64,000 nucleotides of DNA from Euphorbia lathyris (Eukaryota; Streptophyta; Magnoliopsida; Malpighiales; Euphorbiaceae), in the NCBI RefSeq assembly GCF_963576675.1, contig NC_088913.1, forward strand, positions 20,720,001 through 20,784,000, in the 5' to 3' direction. The translations under genes and the position numbers were made by a program. The notes beneath the pieces are model-generated. The model saw only the letters and a program-made list of their open reading frames with translations, did no database searches and was not told where the DNA came from. This document shows, in pieces, positions 34,685 to 45,639 of this stretch. Numbering within the stretch: the stretch's first letter is position 1; every line of letters starts with the position of its first letter.

Positions 34685-37600
34685 ACGCCTGGAGGAAGAG
34701 ATAACGTGAAGTCTTATGACAAAGGCAAGCAGGTGGCGAGTGCCAGTGGGGCCAAAGTCAATAGTGTGGGAAGAGGATCAGTTGGAGATACTAGACCATA
34801 CAGGGAAGCACCTATACCACCCAAGGGCAACAATCCGTATGCAAGGCCAGCACCTTTCAAATGTTTTCGGTGCAATGAGCCAGGCCATAGATCCAACGAG
34901 TGTCCTAGGAGGAAGAGCGCCAACGTGGTGGAGAGGTATGAAGATGACTATGACGAAGAGGATGAAGTATTTTGTGAACCCTTGGGAGAAGATGATGATG
35001 AGGTGGGTGAAGAGAGATACGCCATTCATGTGGTACGGCGTTTGTTAGTCTCCAGCCGAATAGAGGGAGATCAGAGGCACCGACTATTCAGGACCCGCTG
35101 TCTTGTGAAAGGTGGGCGATGTAATGTGATAATAGATAGTGGGAGCCAAGAGAACATTGTGAGTAGCAGCGCCGTTCGGAAGTTCGGATTGTTGGCAGAG
35201 GCGCACCCTGATCCCTACAGGGTGGGATGGATCAAGAACGTGGGCGAGTTGAGGGTGACCCAGAGATGCAAGGTACCTATTGAGATTGGTAACTATCATG
35301 ATGAAGTCTGTTGTGATGTGGTCGACATGGATGCATGCCACCTATTGTTGGGCCGACCCTGGCAGTTTGATAACAACGCCACCCACGCCGGAAGAGAGAA
35401 CACTTACAGATTTGTGAAGAATGGGGTGAAGTTTGTCCTTACACCAATGGTGAGAGAGCCAAAGGCCGACGAGAAGTCTACCTTGGTAGTCTGTCCTACA
35501 CACAAATCGTTCGTCAGCGAATGTGAGGAGAGCCAGATGGTGTATGTGGTGATGGTTAAGGCAAATCACGAGGCCGCCCGAAGGGACGAAGGAGAGATGC
35601 CGAATGGAGTGACCCGCCTACTTGGCGAGTATCAAGATCTGTTCCCCGACGAACTGCCGAGTGGGTTACCACCTTTGAGAGATATCCAACATCATATCGA
35701 TCTGGTGCCTGGGGCTAGTTTGCCAAGCCTCCCACATTATCGAATGAGCCCAAAGGAGAATGATGTCATGAGACAAAAAGTGGAGGAACTCATCGAGATG
35801 GGATACGTTAGGGAGAGTATGAGTCCTTGCGCTGTTCCAGCTTTACTTACACCGAAGAAGGATGGGTCTTGGCGGATGTGTGTTGACAGTAGGGCTATTA
35901 ACAAGATCACCATCAAGTATAAGTTCCCGATTCCAAGGTTGGATGACATGTTGGACCAACTTGGCGGATCTCGAGTCTTCTCCAAGATTGATCTCAGGAG
36001 TGGGTATCATCAGATACGAATCCGATCTGGGGATGAGTGGAAGACTGCCTTCAAGACAAGAGATGGATTGTATGAATGGTTAGTTATGCCCTTTGGGATG
36101 ACCAACGCCCCTAGTACTTTTATGAGACTGATGAATCAGGTGCTTCGCCCAGTGATTGGGAAGTTCGTAGTTGTGTATTTTGACGACATTTTGATCCACA
36201 GCCAGACCTTGGCGGAACATGAAGAGCACTTGCAGACCGTGTTTGACCTGTTAAGGAAACACCAACTATACGCCAACACCAAGAAGTGTGACTTTGTCAT
36301 GGAGAGCTTAGTTTTCCTTGGATTCGTGGTCAGCGGGAGTGGAATCCAAGTTGATGGGGAGAAAGTAAGAGCCATCCGAGAATGGCCTACTCCAAGGAAC
36401 GTGGGGGATATCAGGAGTTTTCATGGGCTAGCAACGTTTTATCGCCGATTCATTAGGAACTTCAGTTCCATAGTGGCCCTGTTGACGGAATGTTTGAAGA
36501 AGGGAAAGGGGTTCGAGTGGGCGGACGCCCAAGAAGAGAGCTTCGCCTTGATCAAGGAAAAGCTGAGTACGGCGCCAGTGCTGGCGTATCCCGATTTTGA
36601 CAAACTGTTTGAAGTTGAGTGTGATGCCAGTGGAATTGGGATTGGTGGTGTCTTGATGCAAGAAAAGAGGCCCATTGCATACTTCAGTGAGAAGCTCTGT
36701 GAGGCACGGCAAAGGTGGGCAACGTATGATCAAGAGTTTTATGCTGTAGTGAGGGCATTGAAAGTATGAGAACATTACTTGGTGGGAAAAGAGTTCATCC
36801 TCTACACTGACCATCAAGCTCTCAAATACCTGGGAAGTCAGAAGCAACTTCGAAGTTCCATGCACGCCCGGTGGTCTGCCTTCATAGATAAGTTCCCCTA
36901 TAAGCTCATCCATAAGGCGGGAAAACAGAACATAGTGGCGGACGCCTTGAGTCGGAGGGTTGCACTAATAAAAACAGTCAAACTGGAGACCGATTGTTTC
37001 GAACACATCAGAGGAGAGTACCTGGCGGATCCTGACTTTGGAAGTATCTGGGAGAAGTGCCAGCACCAACCTGGGGATGGGACGTATCACTTGATGGATG
37101 AGTATCTAATGAGGGGCAACCAACTTTGTTTACCCTGCACTTCTATCCGCGAGAAGGTGGTCCGAGATCTACATGGCGGATCCCTGGGGGGACATTTCGG
37201 GCGAGACAAGACATATGCAGCAGTGAGTTCCCGTTATTTCTGGCCCAAAATGAGAAGAGATATGGCATACCTGGTAGAACGATGCTATATCTGCCAGACC
37301 GCCAAGGGACACGCTATAAATGCTGGCTTACAGCTAGCCTTGCCTGTACCAGAAACCATATGGGAGGATCTGTCCATGGATTTTGTCCTAGGGTTACCCA
37401 GAACTCAGAGAGGCATGGATTCCATCTTTGTGGTTGTTGACCGGTTTTCGAAAATGGCACACTTCATACCATACCGTAAGACTAACGACGCCTCAGCGAC
37501 TGCCAAGCTATTCTTCAAAGAGGTTGTCAGACTACATGGCGTACCAAAGAGCATTGTCTCAGACCGTGACACAAAGTTCCTGAGTCACTTCTGGCGGACC

Positions 37601-37711
37601 TTGTGGGCTCTTTTTGATACTTCTCTGAAGTTTAGTACCACCGCCCACCCTCAGACAGACGGACAGACAGCAAATGTAAGGATAAGCCCAGGATGTGGGA
37701 CGTGGTTTTAG
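34685..37711 (+). pseudogene. CRM-like pol: zinc knuckle, protease, RT, RNase H, integrase core
   Basis: In order: CCHC knuckle CFRCNEPGHRSNEC (about 34861-34902), protease IIDSGSQENIV, RT with WRMCVDSRAINKIT, MPFGMTNAPSTFMRLM and YFDDIL (about 36175-36192), and RNase H with CDASGIGIGGVL. A TGA at 36767-36769 stands where the family has Trp. Integrase follows, with the His/Cys zinc region ([20 protein letters not shown]), [19 protein letters not shown] and [13 protein letters not shown]. Near 37676 about 50 bp are missing after HPQTDGQTA, taking the expected catalytic Glu region and shifting the frame, so the frame ends at 37711. Confidence 0.92.
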
Positions 37712-38343
37712 CACAAGCTGAGTTCGCCTACAATGGATCTGTACACTCGGGAACTGGGAAGTCACCCTTTGAGGTGGTATACACTAAGACCTCGAATCAC
37801 GTCCTTGATATAGCCCATCTTCCCAAAGGAAACGTGACTGCAAATCAGCTAGCCAAAGACTATGTCCAGATGCACCAAGAGGTGAAGGAGACTCTTGAGG
37901 AGAGAAACCAGAAACTAAAAGCTAAGGCGGATGAGCACCACAGGGACCTACAGTTCGAAGTGGGAGATGAGGTTATGGTACACTTGGGAAAAGAGAGACT
38001 CGCCAACGCCACAAGCAGCAAGCTTCGACCGAGAAAGTACGGGCCATATAAGATCACCAAGAAGATCAATGCCAATGCCTATCACATAGCTTTGCCAAAT
38101 TGGCTTGGTAAAGTCTCACCGGCGTTCAATGTTCGTGACCTTAGCCCGTGGAAGTCACATGGCCCTTTGGAGCACAACACAGACAAGCCAGTGCCGAATT
38201 CTTTAAAAGAAGGAGAGAATGATGCGGACATCCTAACTGGGATCAATAATAACACGCGCCTTGGCGGATCTCCTCTCGGCGTTCCCACAGAGGTTGTATC
38301 TAAGAGGGCGGATCGCCTGGACACGCGAGCGGGGCGGATCTAG
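37678..38343 (+). pseudogene. CRM-like integrase C-terminal region running into the 3' LTR
   Basis: In the shifted frame the polyprotein continues with [25 protein letters not shown], the chromovirus-type RKYGPYKITKKINANAYHI and FNVRDLSPW. It then passes through the polypurine tract (residues KEGEN) and 124 bp into the 3' LTR, stopping at 38341-38343. No classical chromodomain is visible. In CRM elements the C-terminal targeting region is likewise encoded partly within the LTR, which supports the lineage call. Confidence 0.85.
38205..38219 (+). other. polypurine tract of the CRM-like element
   Basis: AAAAGAAGGAGAGAA directly abuts the 3' LTR and is also translated in the pol frame. Confidence 0.88.
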
Positions 38344-38730
38344 GCGTACGCCATGAGGCGTACCAACAACTACACTAGGCGGCTCTCAAATTTACTTCCT
38401 GCCAAAGGAATTCACCAACAACCTCTGACGCTCCGTACCTGCACCTCTGTACCAGTTGTATGGGCGCATTACCTACCTTACCCCTTTATTATTAACCATA
38501 TTGTAACCCTAATAGGGGTAGTTCCTGTCCTTTACTTATCATTTAGAGGTTGTATTTAAACCCTCATTTTGTAAGGATAAGGCAACTTTTATCAATCAAA
38601 TATCATTTCTCATTGAGATTAAGGTTTATACCTTTGTTTATCGGGATTCACTCCTTCTAGTCTAGCTAGAGAAGAAGATCTTTGTTGGTTTACGATTAAA
38701 ACCTCCATTTATCGCTTTTAATCTGTATCA
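38220..38730 (+). repeat. 3' LTR of the CRM-like element
   Basis: 511 bp, matching 33093-33602. Its first 124 bp are within the pol frame. Confidence 0.93.
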
Positions 38731-39015
38731 ATTAAGTACATCAAAAAGACTACTTATTAGAAGCTTGACTAGGGAAGCCTCATTAGACCTAATCGAGGAT
38801 CGAGTCGTTACCATAATCACACCAGATCCCGACAACCATACGTCATGTGGCCTTGAGAGATTTTAGGCCCCAATATTTCTAACCATCTTCTACAAGTCAA
38901 CATTATTATAAATAGAGTAAGCTTGACTCGAGATAAACATATTCATTTATTTTCATTAAGCTTACATTTACAACTTTGTTTATTGATCATCCTCTAATCC
39001 TTTAGATAAACTAAC
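38731..39015 (+). repeat. right arm of the palindrome, outer end
   Basis: Mirrors 23205-23330 and 24371-24600. It contains TTATAAATAGAG (about 38908-38920), a TATA-like motif about 100 bp from the end, as expected of an LTR reading plus. Similarity to the left arm is lost after about 39015. Confidence 0.85.
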
Positions 39016-39035
39016 TCACTTTTAGAAAATACATG

Positions 39036-39307
39036 TTTACTGATGGAAAAAGGCCTAAATTCCGACATAATTTACTGACGGAAGTTTGACGGAAAGAAAA
39101 CCGTAGATGAAATACACATTAAAGATTCTTCCTGACAGTCCGTTGACAGATATTCTGACAGTTTACTGACAGAAATTTCTTTGACATATATTTCTGTCAA
39201 ACATACCTGACATTCATACTGACGTTTGAACAGTCAAAACCTTCAACAGAAACATTTGACGAAATATATTCCGTCAACATGAGTTTACGGAGCCTTCCAT
39301 CAGTAAA
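39036..39307. mobile_element. putative MITE with 13-bp inverted ends
   Basis: TTTACTGATGGAA at 39036-39048 is perfectly inverted at 39295-39307. The 272-bp interior contains many TGACGGAA and CTGACAG variants in both orientations. No target duplication was recognised, so the superfamily is open. Confidence 0.6.
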
Positions 39308-41090
39308 ACAAAAGAAAATTAAACAAATAAGAAATTATTGTATAATAAAATTGTACCCTAATAAAATATAAAATAAATGCATATTATACGCACATAATAC
39401 AATATGAATTATAAAACATAAGAAATAGCTCAAAGCTTCTTTGATCCGCAGTTCATAACAAATAAATAAACATGGAACAAAAATGATTGGAGAACATCAA
39501 TACTACACAATTTATGTCCTAAAATTGTTAAGCAAAACAGAGGCAACAAACAAGCCACTCAAAAGTTAAAGGTGATTCCAATAACAAATTAATTGTACAA
39601 GGATATAATATACCAATTCTGTTCTTCGAAATCTACTTTGACACAGTTTCAAAGTACACAAGGCGGTGAGTTTCCTACGTGCATTGCTGCAATAACCCAA
39701 TGGCACCTGCTAGAATACATAATTCAAATTGTATTATGCAACTTTGAAGAACCATTAATCATTAGAACCTTAAGTATAAAACCAAATAACCAAACATAAG
39801 ATTCATGTTTTCCAAAACTGCTTACATTATGCTACTTACTATTTAGTAATATTTATTCTTTACTCACCACAAACATTTATTAACCACTAACGTTTCTGTG
39901 TGCTTCACCTTCCAAAAAAATTTATGTTCTTCGCATTTCAAAATTCCAATTTCTTAGAAACTCTTCTTAATAAAAATGTTTATATTTGTTATAAAATCCA
40001 TTGTTTTTAAAGTGAGGAATATGTAAACATTTCTCACCCTCTCCTGATCTTTTTATATTATTTCCAATTTTAATGTATATATTAAGTATTAAATCCATAA
40101 TCAAAAAAATATACTAAACTAACATTAGTAATTAGAATAAAAATTAGCTCGACTAAATGAAGTTTAAAAATGAAATCATCCTTTTCTCCTTTTGTCCATT
40201 TACCTGTTTTACCTTCACCGGATCCATTGGATCCATTGGACGATGCGTCCGCCTTTTATTTCCGGTCATCAGAGAGTAAAAATCTAAAAAAATAGTTTTA
40301 GATAAGAAATTTAATGAGATTTGAAACAAAAAAAAAAAAGAATAACCAAAAAGTAATAGCAAAAGTACCTAGAATGTTTTCTTTCATTTGAACAAAAAAC
40401 GAATCAATAAATATAAAAAGGAACAACAATGGATTTTTGAAGTTCCATTTACACAGATCTGATATCTCCTTATAAGTATAGAAACTAAAAAAAAAGGAAC
40501 TCCTAAGTCAGAGAACCATCTCCGTCATCATCTACACCACCGGATCTGGAAAAAACTTTACGGATCTAGCCTATTACCTGGCTGACCAAGCCGCCTACTC
40601 CTCCGCCTCATTTCTTTGTATACCTGTAACCACCATTATAGGAGTCTGAATCCGCAATGGCATAGGAGAGAACCATCTCCGCCATCGTCTACACCACCGG
40701 ATCTGGAAAAGATAAAATCCAAACCATTGGAATAGTAAATCGAAACAAATAAATACAGAAATACCAAAGAAACCGTCTGGGAAGGGACTTGGGAAGAAAA
40801 AAAAATAATGTAAAAACGAAAATAAAAAAGAATCAGATTTAAGTGGTGAGAAGGAGAACCTAAAAGGAAAAACGGGACTGTTGCGGGATGTCGCAATGAA
40901 AGGTACAAATCTGCCGACGCCGATGACAGCTTGTGGAGGCATAAACGGCGAACCTTGACCCACGGTGAAGTGTTGAGTGAAATCCGGCCATGGCCGCTGG
41001 GAAGAGAGAGAGATAATGAAGGCGGTGTGAAAGAGAGTTAATCTCAACCCTAAAAGTTGAATCTTATGGCTTTTATACTCCATTTTATTT
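39308..41090 (-). other. possible remnant of a spliced host gene (minus strand)
   Basis: Read on the minus strand there is a TATA-like motif (TATAAAAG, about 41070), a CT-rich leader and an ATG near 40990 (MAGFHSTLHRG). Pyrimidine tracts end in TTTTCCAG just before ATCCGGTGGTGTAGA. A 22-codon frame (MAEMVLSYAIADSDSYNGG) ends at ACAG/GTATAC, and a Gly/Ser-rich frame (KADASSNGSNGSGEGKTG, about 40190-40245) lies further on. The acceptor plus the start of the second exon is duplicated (about 40510-40560 and 40665-40710). No protein family was recognised. A captured gene fragment in a transposon is equally possible. Confidence 0.3.
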
Positions 41091-41219
41091 CAAATTGGAC
41101 ACAAAAGTTTTATTTTCTGCGAATTAAGCCCTCTCATTTTTGCAATTTAATACCAATTATTTCTCTTCTCCCAATTTTGGCCCAATAAATGTAATTAAAC
41201 ATATTTGATTCACTTTAAT

Positions 41220-41797
41220 TAGAGGTGGCAAAAGTGTACACGACACGAAATTGACACGTAATTTAGTGTTTGAGTTTAGCTTAGTAGGTAATCTGTCATT
41301 TTTGGATTGACACAAAACTGACATGTAATTTTTGGGTTGGGTTAGGGTTGATATGTTCATCGAAAACGACACGAAATGACACAAATATTTAAAATTATTG
41401 TTATATTCTTTCGTATTTTTATATGTCAGTTTGTTAATAAAGATAATAAAATTATAATTATAACTTGCAAATATGATTCGAACCTCTTAAATTGTTATAA
41501 TCACATTACATATCCCTTAATATGATATTAGTGGACTTTTCAATAGTTAGTGTTAACATATTAATATAAAAATGACATAAAGTATTTAAAAATAGTACAA
41601 TATTTTCTTATATTTTTAAAAGTTATCAGTAATACATAACAAAATTACATGTAACCCAAAAGCACGACACGAAACCGACACTAACCCGAACATGTTAACA
41701 CGGTTGTGTCACAAAAGTTTTTGGGTTTACTTTTTTCAACAGGAACCCGAAAATAACACGATATGAACATGACTCGAATACGAAATTTCCAGATCTA
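41220..41797. mobile_element. hAT-like non-autonomous element, 578 bp
   Basis: A perfect 8-bp duplication ACTTTAAT (41212-41219, 41798-41805) flanks ends TAGAGGTGGCAAAAG and its weak inverse (TAGATCTGGAAAT). The subterminal regions are rich in GACACGAAA and TGACAC repeats. There is no transposase. Confidence 0.85.
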
Positions 41798-42375
41798 ACT
41801 TTAATGCACTTTAGTACTTAATATATTTATTCCCATTAATTTCAATTTCATTTATATCACATGAATTTAAACAATTTAAGTTCATTTTGAATATACTATA
41901 TATTATATTCGGTTACGATATAATATATGGTTATATTTTATTTATCGGGTTTTAATTGTCGGATAGTGATTATAATACGATTAGCTTATCTCACCGGATA
42001 GTTATTTTGATAAATAAACGATAAATATTTGTGTAATCATACATTAATAATTTGTCTATATGGTTTCAAAAAGAAAAAATTGTCTATATATTTTTATTAA
42101 AAAATAGTAATTTACTGGATAGTACTAATTGAAAATAGAATTTTAACATAAAATTTGGTAAATAAAGCATAGTTTTTATCCATTTTTAAATTGATTAACC
42201 TATAATGTTAATTGAATTTAAGCATGTATTTTTCTAGTTCAAGTCAATTTCAAATTAATTAACTTAGAATGTTAATTGATTACTCCAAAAAAAACTAAAG
42301 ACTTGGCAAATAAACTATAAATTTAATGTAATTTTACTAAATAATAATTAAATACTATAAGACTAATAAATAAAA

Positions 42376-43099
42376 GGATAAATTTCAAAAAAATCCCATG
42401 TGGTTTGTTTTTACAAAAAAAAAAAAGGAGCGTGGTTTACGCCGTTACCCGAAAAACGAAAAATGGGTTAACACCGTTAAAATAGAGGGGTAAAATTGGA
42501 AATTCTGGATATATTTTAAATTTTTTTTTTATTTTCTTTTATTTTCTTCTTCTTCTTCTTCCTCTCTCTCTTCTCTTCTCCTTCCTCTCTTTCTTCTATT
42601 TTTTTAAGTTCCGAAATCTGGAAATTTCAGATTTCTGGAAATTTTTAGAAATCTGGAATTTCCAGATTTCCGATTTGGGAAATCTAGAATTTTCAGATTT
42701 CTGATTTCGGAAATCTGGAATCGAAACTAAAGAAAAAAAGAAAAAATAGAAGAAGAGAAGAAGAAGAAGAAGAAGAAAAGAAAAACCATGGAAGAAGGAG
42801 AGAGAAGGAAGAGAGAGAAAGAAAAATATTTTATTCTACTTATTAATGGAAGAAGAAGAAATTAATGGAAGAAGAAAAAAAGAAGAAGAAATTAATGGAA
42901 GAAGAAGGGGGAGAGAGAGAGAAAGAAAAATAAAAAAAATAGGTTTTTTCCGTTTTACCCCTTGCCAGATTGTGTTAACCCATTTTCCGTTTTTCGGGTA
43001 ACGGCGTAAACCACGCTCCTTTTTTTTTTGTAAAAACAAACCACATGAGTTTTTTTTTTAACAACATGAAACCACGGGGGATTTTTTTGGAATTTACCC
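42376..43099. mobile_element. Mutator-like non-autonomous element, 724 bp
   Basis: A perfect 9-bp duplication TAAATAAAA (42367-42375, 43100-43108) flanks long inverted ends (GG.TAAATT.CAAAAAAATCCC, then GGAGCGTGGTTTACGCCG). The centre holds CT/GA-rich runs and a cluster of imperfect palindromes built on AAATCTGGAAATTTCAGATT (42610-42720). Confidence 0.9.
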
Positions 43100-43149
43100 T
43101 AAATAAAATCAATTCATATCATAAAAAATTTGAATAGGAAAGTAAGAAA

Positions 43150-43615
43150 TAGACTTGTTCATGGGTTGGGCAGGACCGGACTCGGACCGGGCCTAATCGG
43201 GTTTATCATGTAGTTATTTTGTCCAAGCCCAGTCCAGCTCCACTATATTTATATCATGCTCGGTCCGAGCTGGGCTAGACTATAAAAAGTATTTCCCAAG
43301 CTTGGTCCAACCCGCCCATCTAATATATTAATATTTAAAAATAAATAAAAAATAAAGTAAATTGTTTCTAATATAAACCTATAATCCAATGCAATATCAT
43401 TGGACAACCTCTTCTACTCTCCTGCTACTCAATATTACATTTCTTTATTATCCATCTGAACTTTTTTTTTTGGCAAATTCCAGCGGACTTTAAAATTTTG
43501 ATTATACTAATTGATTAATTGGATATATTATTATTATTAATTTATTCAAACGGGTTACGCAAAGTCGAAAGCCGCAAACCAGACAAACATGTAATTAATC
43601 TGTCACAATATACAT

Positions 43616-43666
<51 letters not shown>

Positions 43667-43851
43667 AAATCAGGCTGGGACGACCTCACTTGGAATTTTG
43701 AGACAAATCCCAAATCCAACCCATTTTATGTGGGGGCTTAATCGGACTTGGACCGGACCGAGTCAAACATTAAATATTAATGTCCAAACCCAACCCATAA
43801 AAGACGGGTCTGGACGGACTGGACGGGCCAACAGGTTTATGAACATGTCTA
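43150..43851. mobile_element. hAT-like non-autonomous element, 702 bp
   Basis: The ends TAGACTTGTTCATGGGTTGG and its inverse (TAGACATGTTCATAAAC) are flanked by GTAAGAAA (43142-43149) and ATAAGAAA (43852-43859), an 8-bp duplication with one mismatch. Subterminal GGACCGG repeats are present. A TA microsatellite (43621-43663) lies inside. Confidence 0.85.
43621..43663. repeat. (TA)n microsatellite
   Basis: About 20 uninterrupted TA units inside the hAT-like element. Confidence 0.9.
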
Positions 43852-44124
43852 ATAAGAAATAACAAAAAGTATATGTAGAAGAATTTGAAATTCATATATA
43901 ATAAAAAGTTAAATCAAATAAGTTTTTTTATATATATATGGGGGGTATATTTATAGAAAATTCGTGTTTATTTTGGAAAGATCTTTTGTAAGAATAATTT
44001 ATTTTCCTGAGTGTTTTTTCCTAAGCTTGTGTCTGGGTAGTAAGCCAGTGGAAAGGCTGTGAAACCTAGAAAGTGCTTTGGATTGTAAGGAAAATAATTT
44101 ATTATTGCAAACAATCTTTTTAAA

Positions 44125-45635
44125 ATGGATGCCTTTTTCTGTAGAACTACCTCTACAAATTCTGTATCAACCACTTTTTCTGATTCCAAGAAAATAATAA
44201 ACAGTGAAGAAATAGTAAAAGAAGATTTTCAAAAATCAATAGATAATTGGCAAATTCCAAAGAAAGAAAAGGATGAAATTTATGAAACTTCTAAATTTTA
44301 TTTTTTCAAAACAAATTTTACAATTAAGACTGAAGAAAGAGACCTTCAATTAACAAAACCTTTTGAAACAATAAATCTACTTTCTCAACAGTCTTTGAAA
44401 AAACATTGGGATAAAAATTTTAAATATATCCATATAGGTTTAATCCAAGTCAGAATTAAGCCTTTGACCAAAGAAGGACTAGATACCTCCATTCTTGCCA
44501 TCCTAAGAGATGCCAGATTCACGAACTTTGGCGATTCCCTATTGAGTTCCATAGAGTCTAGTCTCTGTACAGGTCCAATTTCTTTTGAATGTTATCCCAA
44601 TTTTACTATCTTCTTAAATGATAAAAATATTTTTGAAGTCTTTGGTTTTACAAATCAAAACTCACAATTATAGAATGCTTGAAGGGTCAATTCCAGTTGC
44701 TTTAATCTATAGAATTCTCTATAAGGCCATGATGTCCGCCTTTGCCACTAAGGTAAAATTCCATAGCAAGAAGGGTGAAACCATCATTCTACAAACAAAC
44801 TTAACCAAGTCAAACACTGTGATACCTATATCTATACTTTGGAAGGAAGTTACGCTTCCTGAAGAATGGATATTGGAAGGGGTAAATGAACCTCGACCAG
44901 TTAGACCATTAGTGACTCCCAAACCAAACTCTGAGTTGAAACATATAACTCAGTACCAAGATGGGAAAGTTAAACTTTCATTCCATCGACATTCTACCAG
45001 CAGTAGATATTCAGATAATTCCTCGATCTCAGATACCATAGACCTAGGAAAAGTTACTAATTTGCCATTTGTTATAAACTTGCCATACTCAAATATGGCA
45101 AGACATTCAACTTCTGAGATTCCTGATTCTATTTTAAGAGGTGTAAATTTCACCTCAGTGATACCCATGGTAGTTTATGACAATCCTAATAGAGCAGAGA
45201 GTTCTGGAACTCAAGCTCGTATTGAGGAGACCCATAATACCCAAAACCAACATAGTCAACCTCACATTCCTGATATGGACTTACCCACAAGCCCAACGTT
45301 TTCAGCCGTCACAGAAAATGTTTTTAATGAATTGAATGTTATTTCAAGAGAATTTCATATCAACAAACAACTTCTTCATGATGACTTTTATTCAGAAAAC
45401 AACATTGAAAAAATATCGTGGTTTTTTAAAAAATTTATGGATTCCAGAAAAGCAATTCAAAATGAATTTTATGAATTTGTAAATCAAAATCAAGTTCATA
45501 TTTTGTTTTTTGATTGGTTTGAAATTTATGCTTTAAAATTCCATTGATTATCCTTTTAGAAATTATGTTAGCCCAATTACCCTTAGAAATAAGGCACGTG
45601 AGTGGGAAATCTATCTATACAATATATAATTACGG
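44125..45635 (+). pseudogene. pararetrovirus movement protein region
   Basis: From ATG 44125 a 182-codon frame contains the 30K-superfamily core of caulimovirid movement proteins: HIGLIQVRIKPL, then LRDARFTNFGDSLLSSIES and the CTGPISFECYPNF segment. The family widens plasmodesmata for cell-to-cell spread. The reading changes frame near 44660 and continues in the frame open to 45547, which holds a Ser/Thr-rich and acidic region without clear motifs. A second frame change follows near 45545. Coding-like sequence continues to about 45635, where the unrelated insert begins. The leader before 44125 has a few short AT-rich frames only. Confidence 0.85.
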
Positions 45636-45639
45636 AAGC

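Larger units (their letters stand above)
33093..38730 (+). mobile_element. CRM-like Ty3/gypsy chromovirus with both LTRs
   Basis: LTRs at 33093-33602 and 38220-38730 begin TGATGCG and end TGTATCA. A perfect 5-bp duplication ATTAA flanks it (33088-33092, 38731-38735). It has a tRNA-iMet-type primer site, a polypurine tract and one gag-pol frame in the order gag, protease, RT, RNase H, integrase. The coding frame runs through the polypurine tract into the 3' LTR, and the LTR starts TGATG..GACATC; both are features of the centromeric CRM lineage. The element is inactive through stops and a small integrase deletion. The LTRs are nearly identical, so it is young. Confidence 0.85.

Noticed and set aside
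43920..44124. Search for a tRNA-iMet primer site for the pararetrovirus
   Set aside because: No TGGTATCAGAGC-like match was seen here or in 55080-55620; it may be lost or outside the retained viral DNA.
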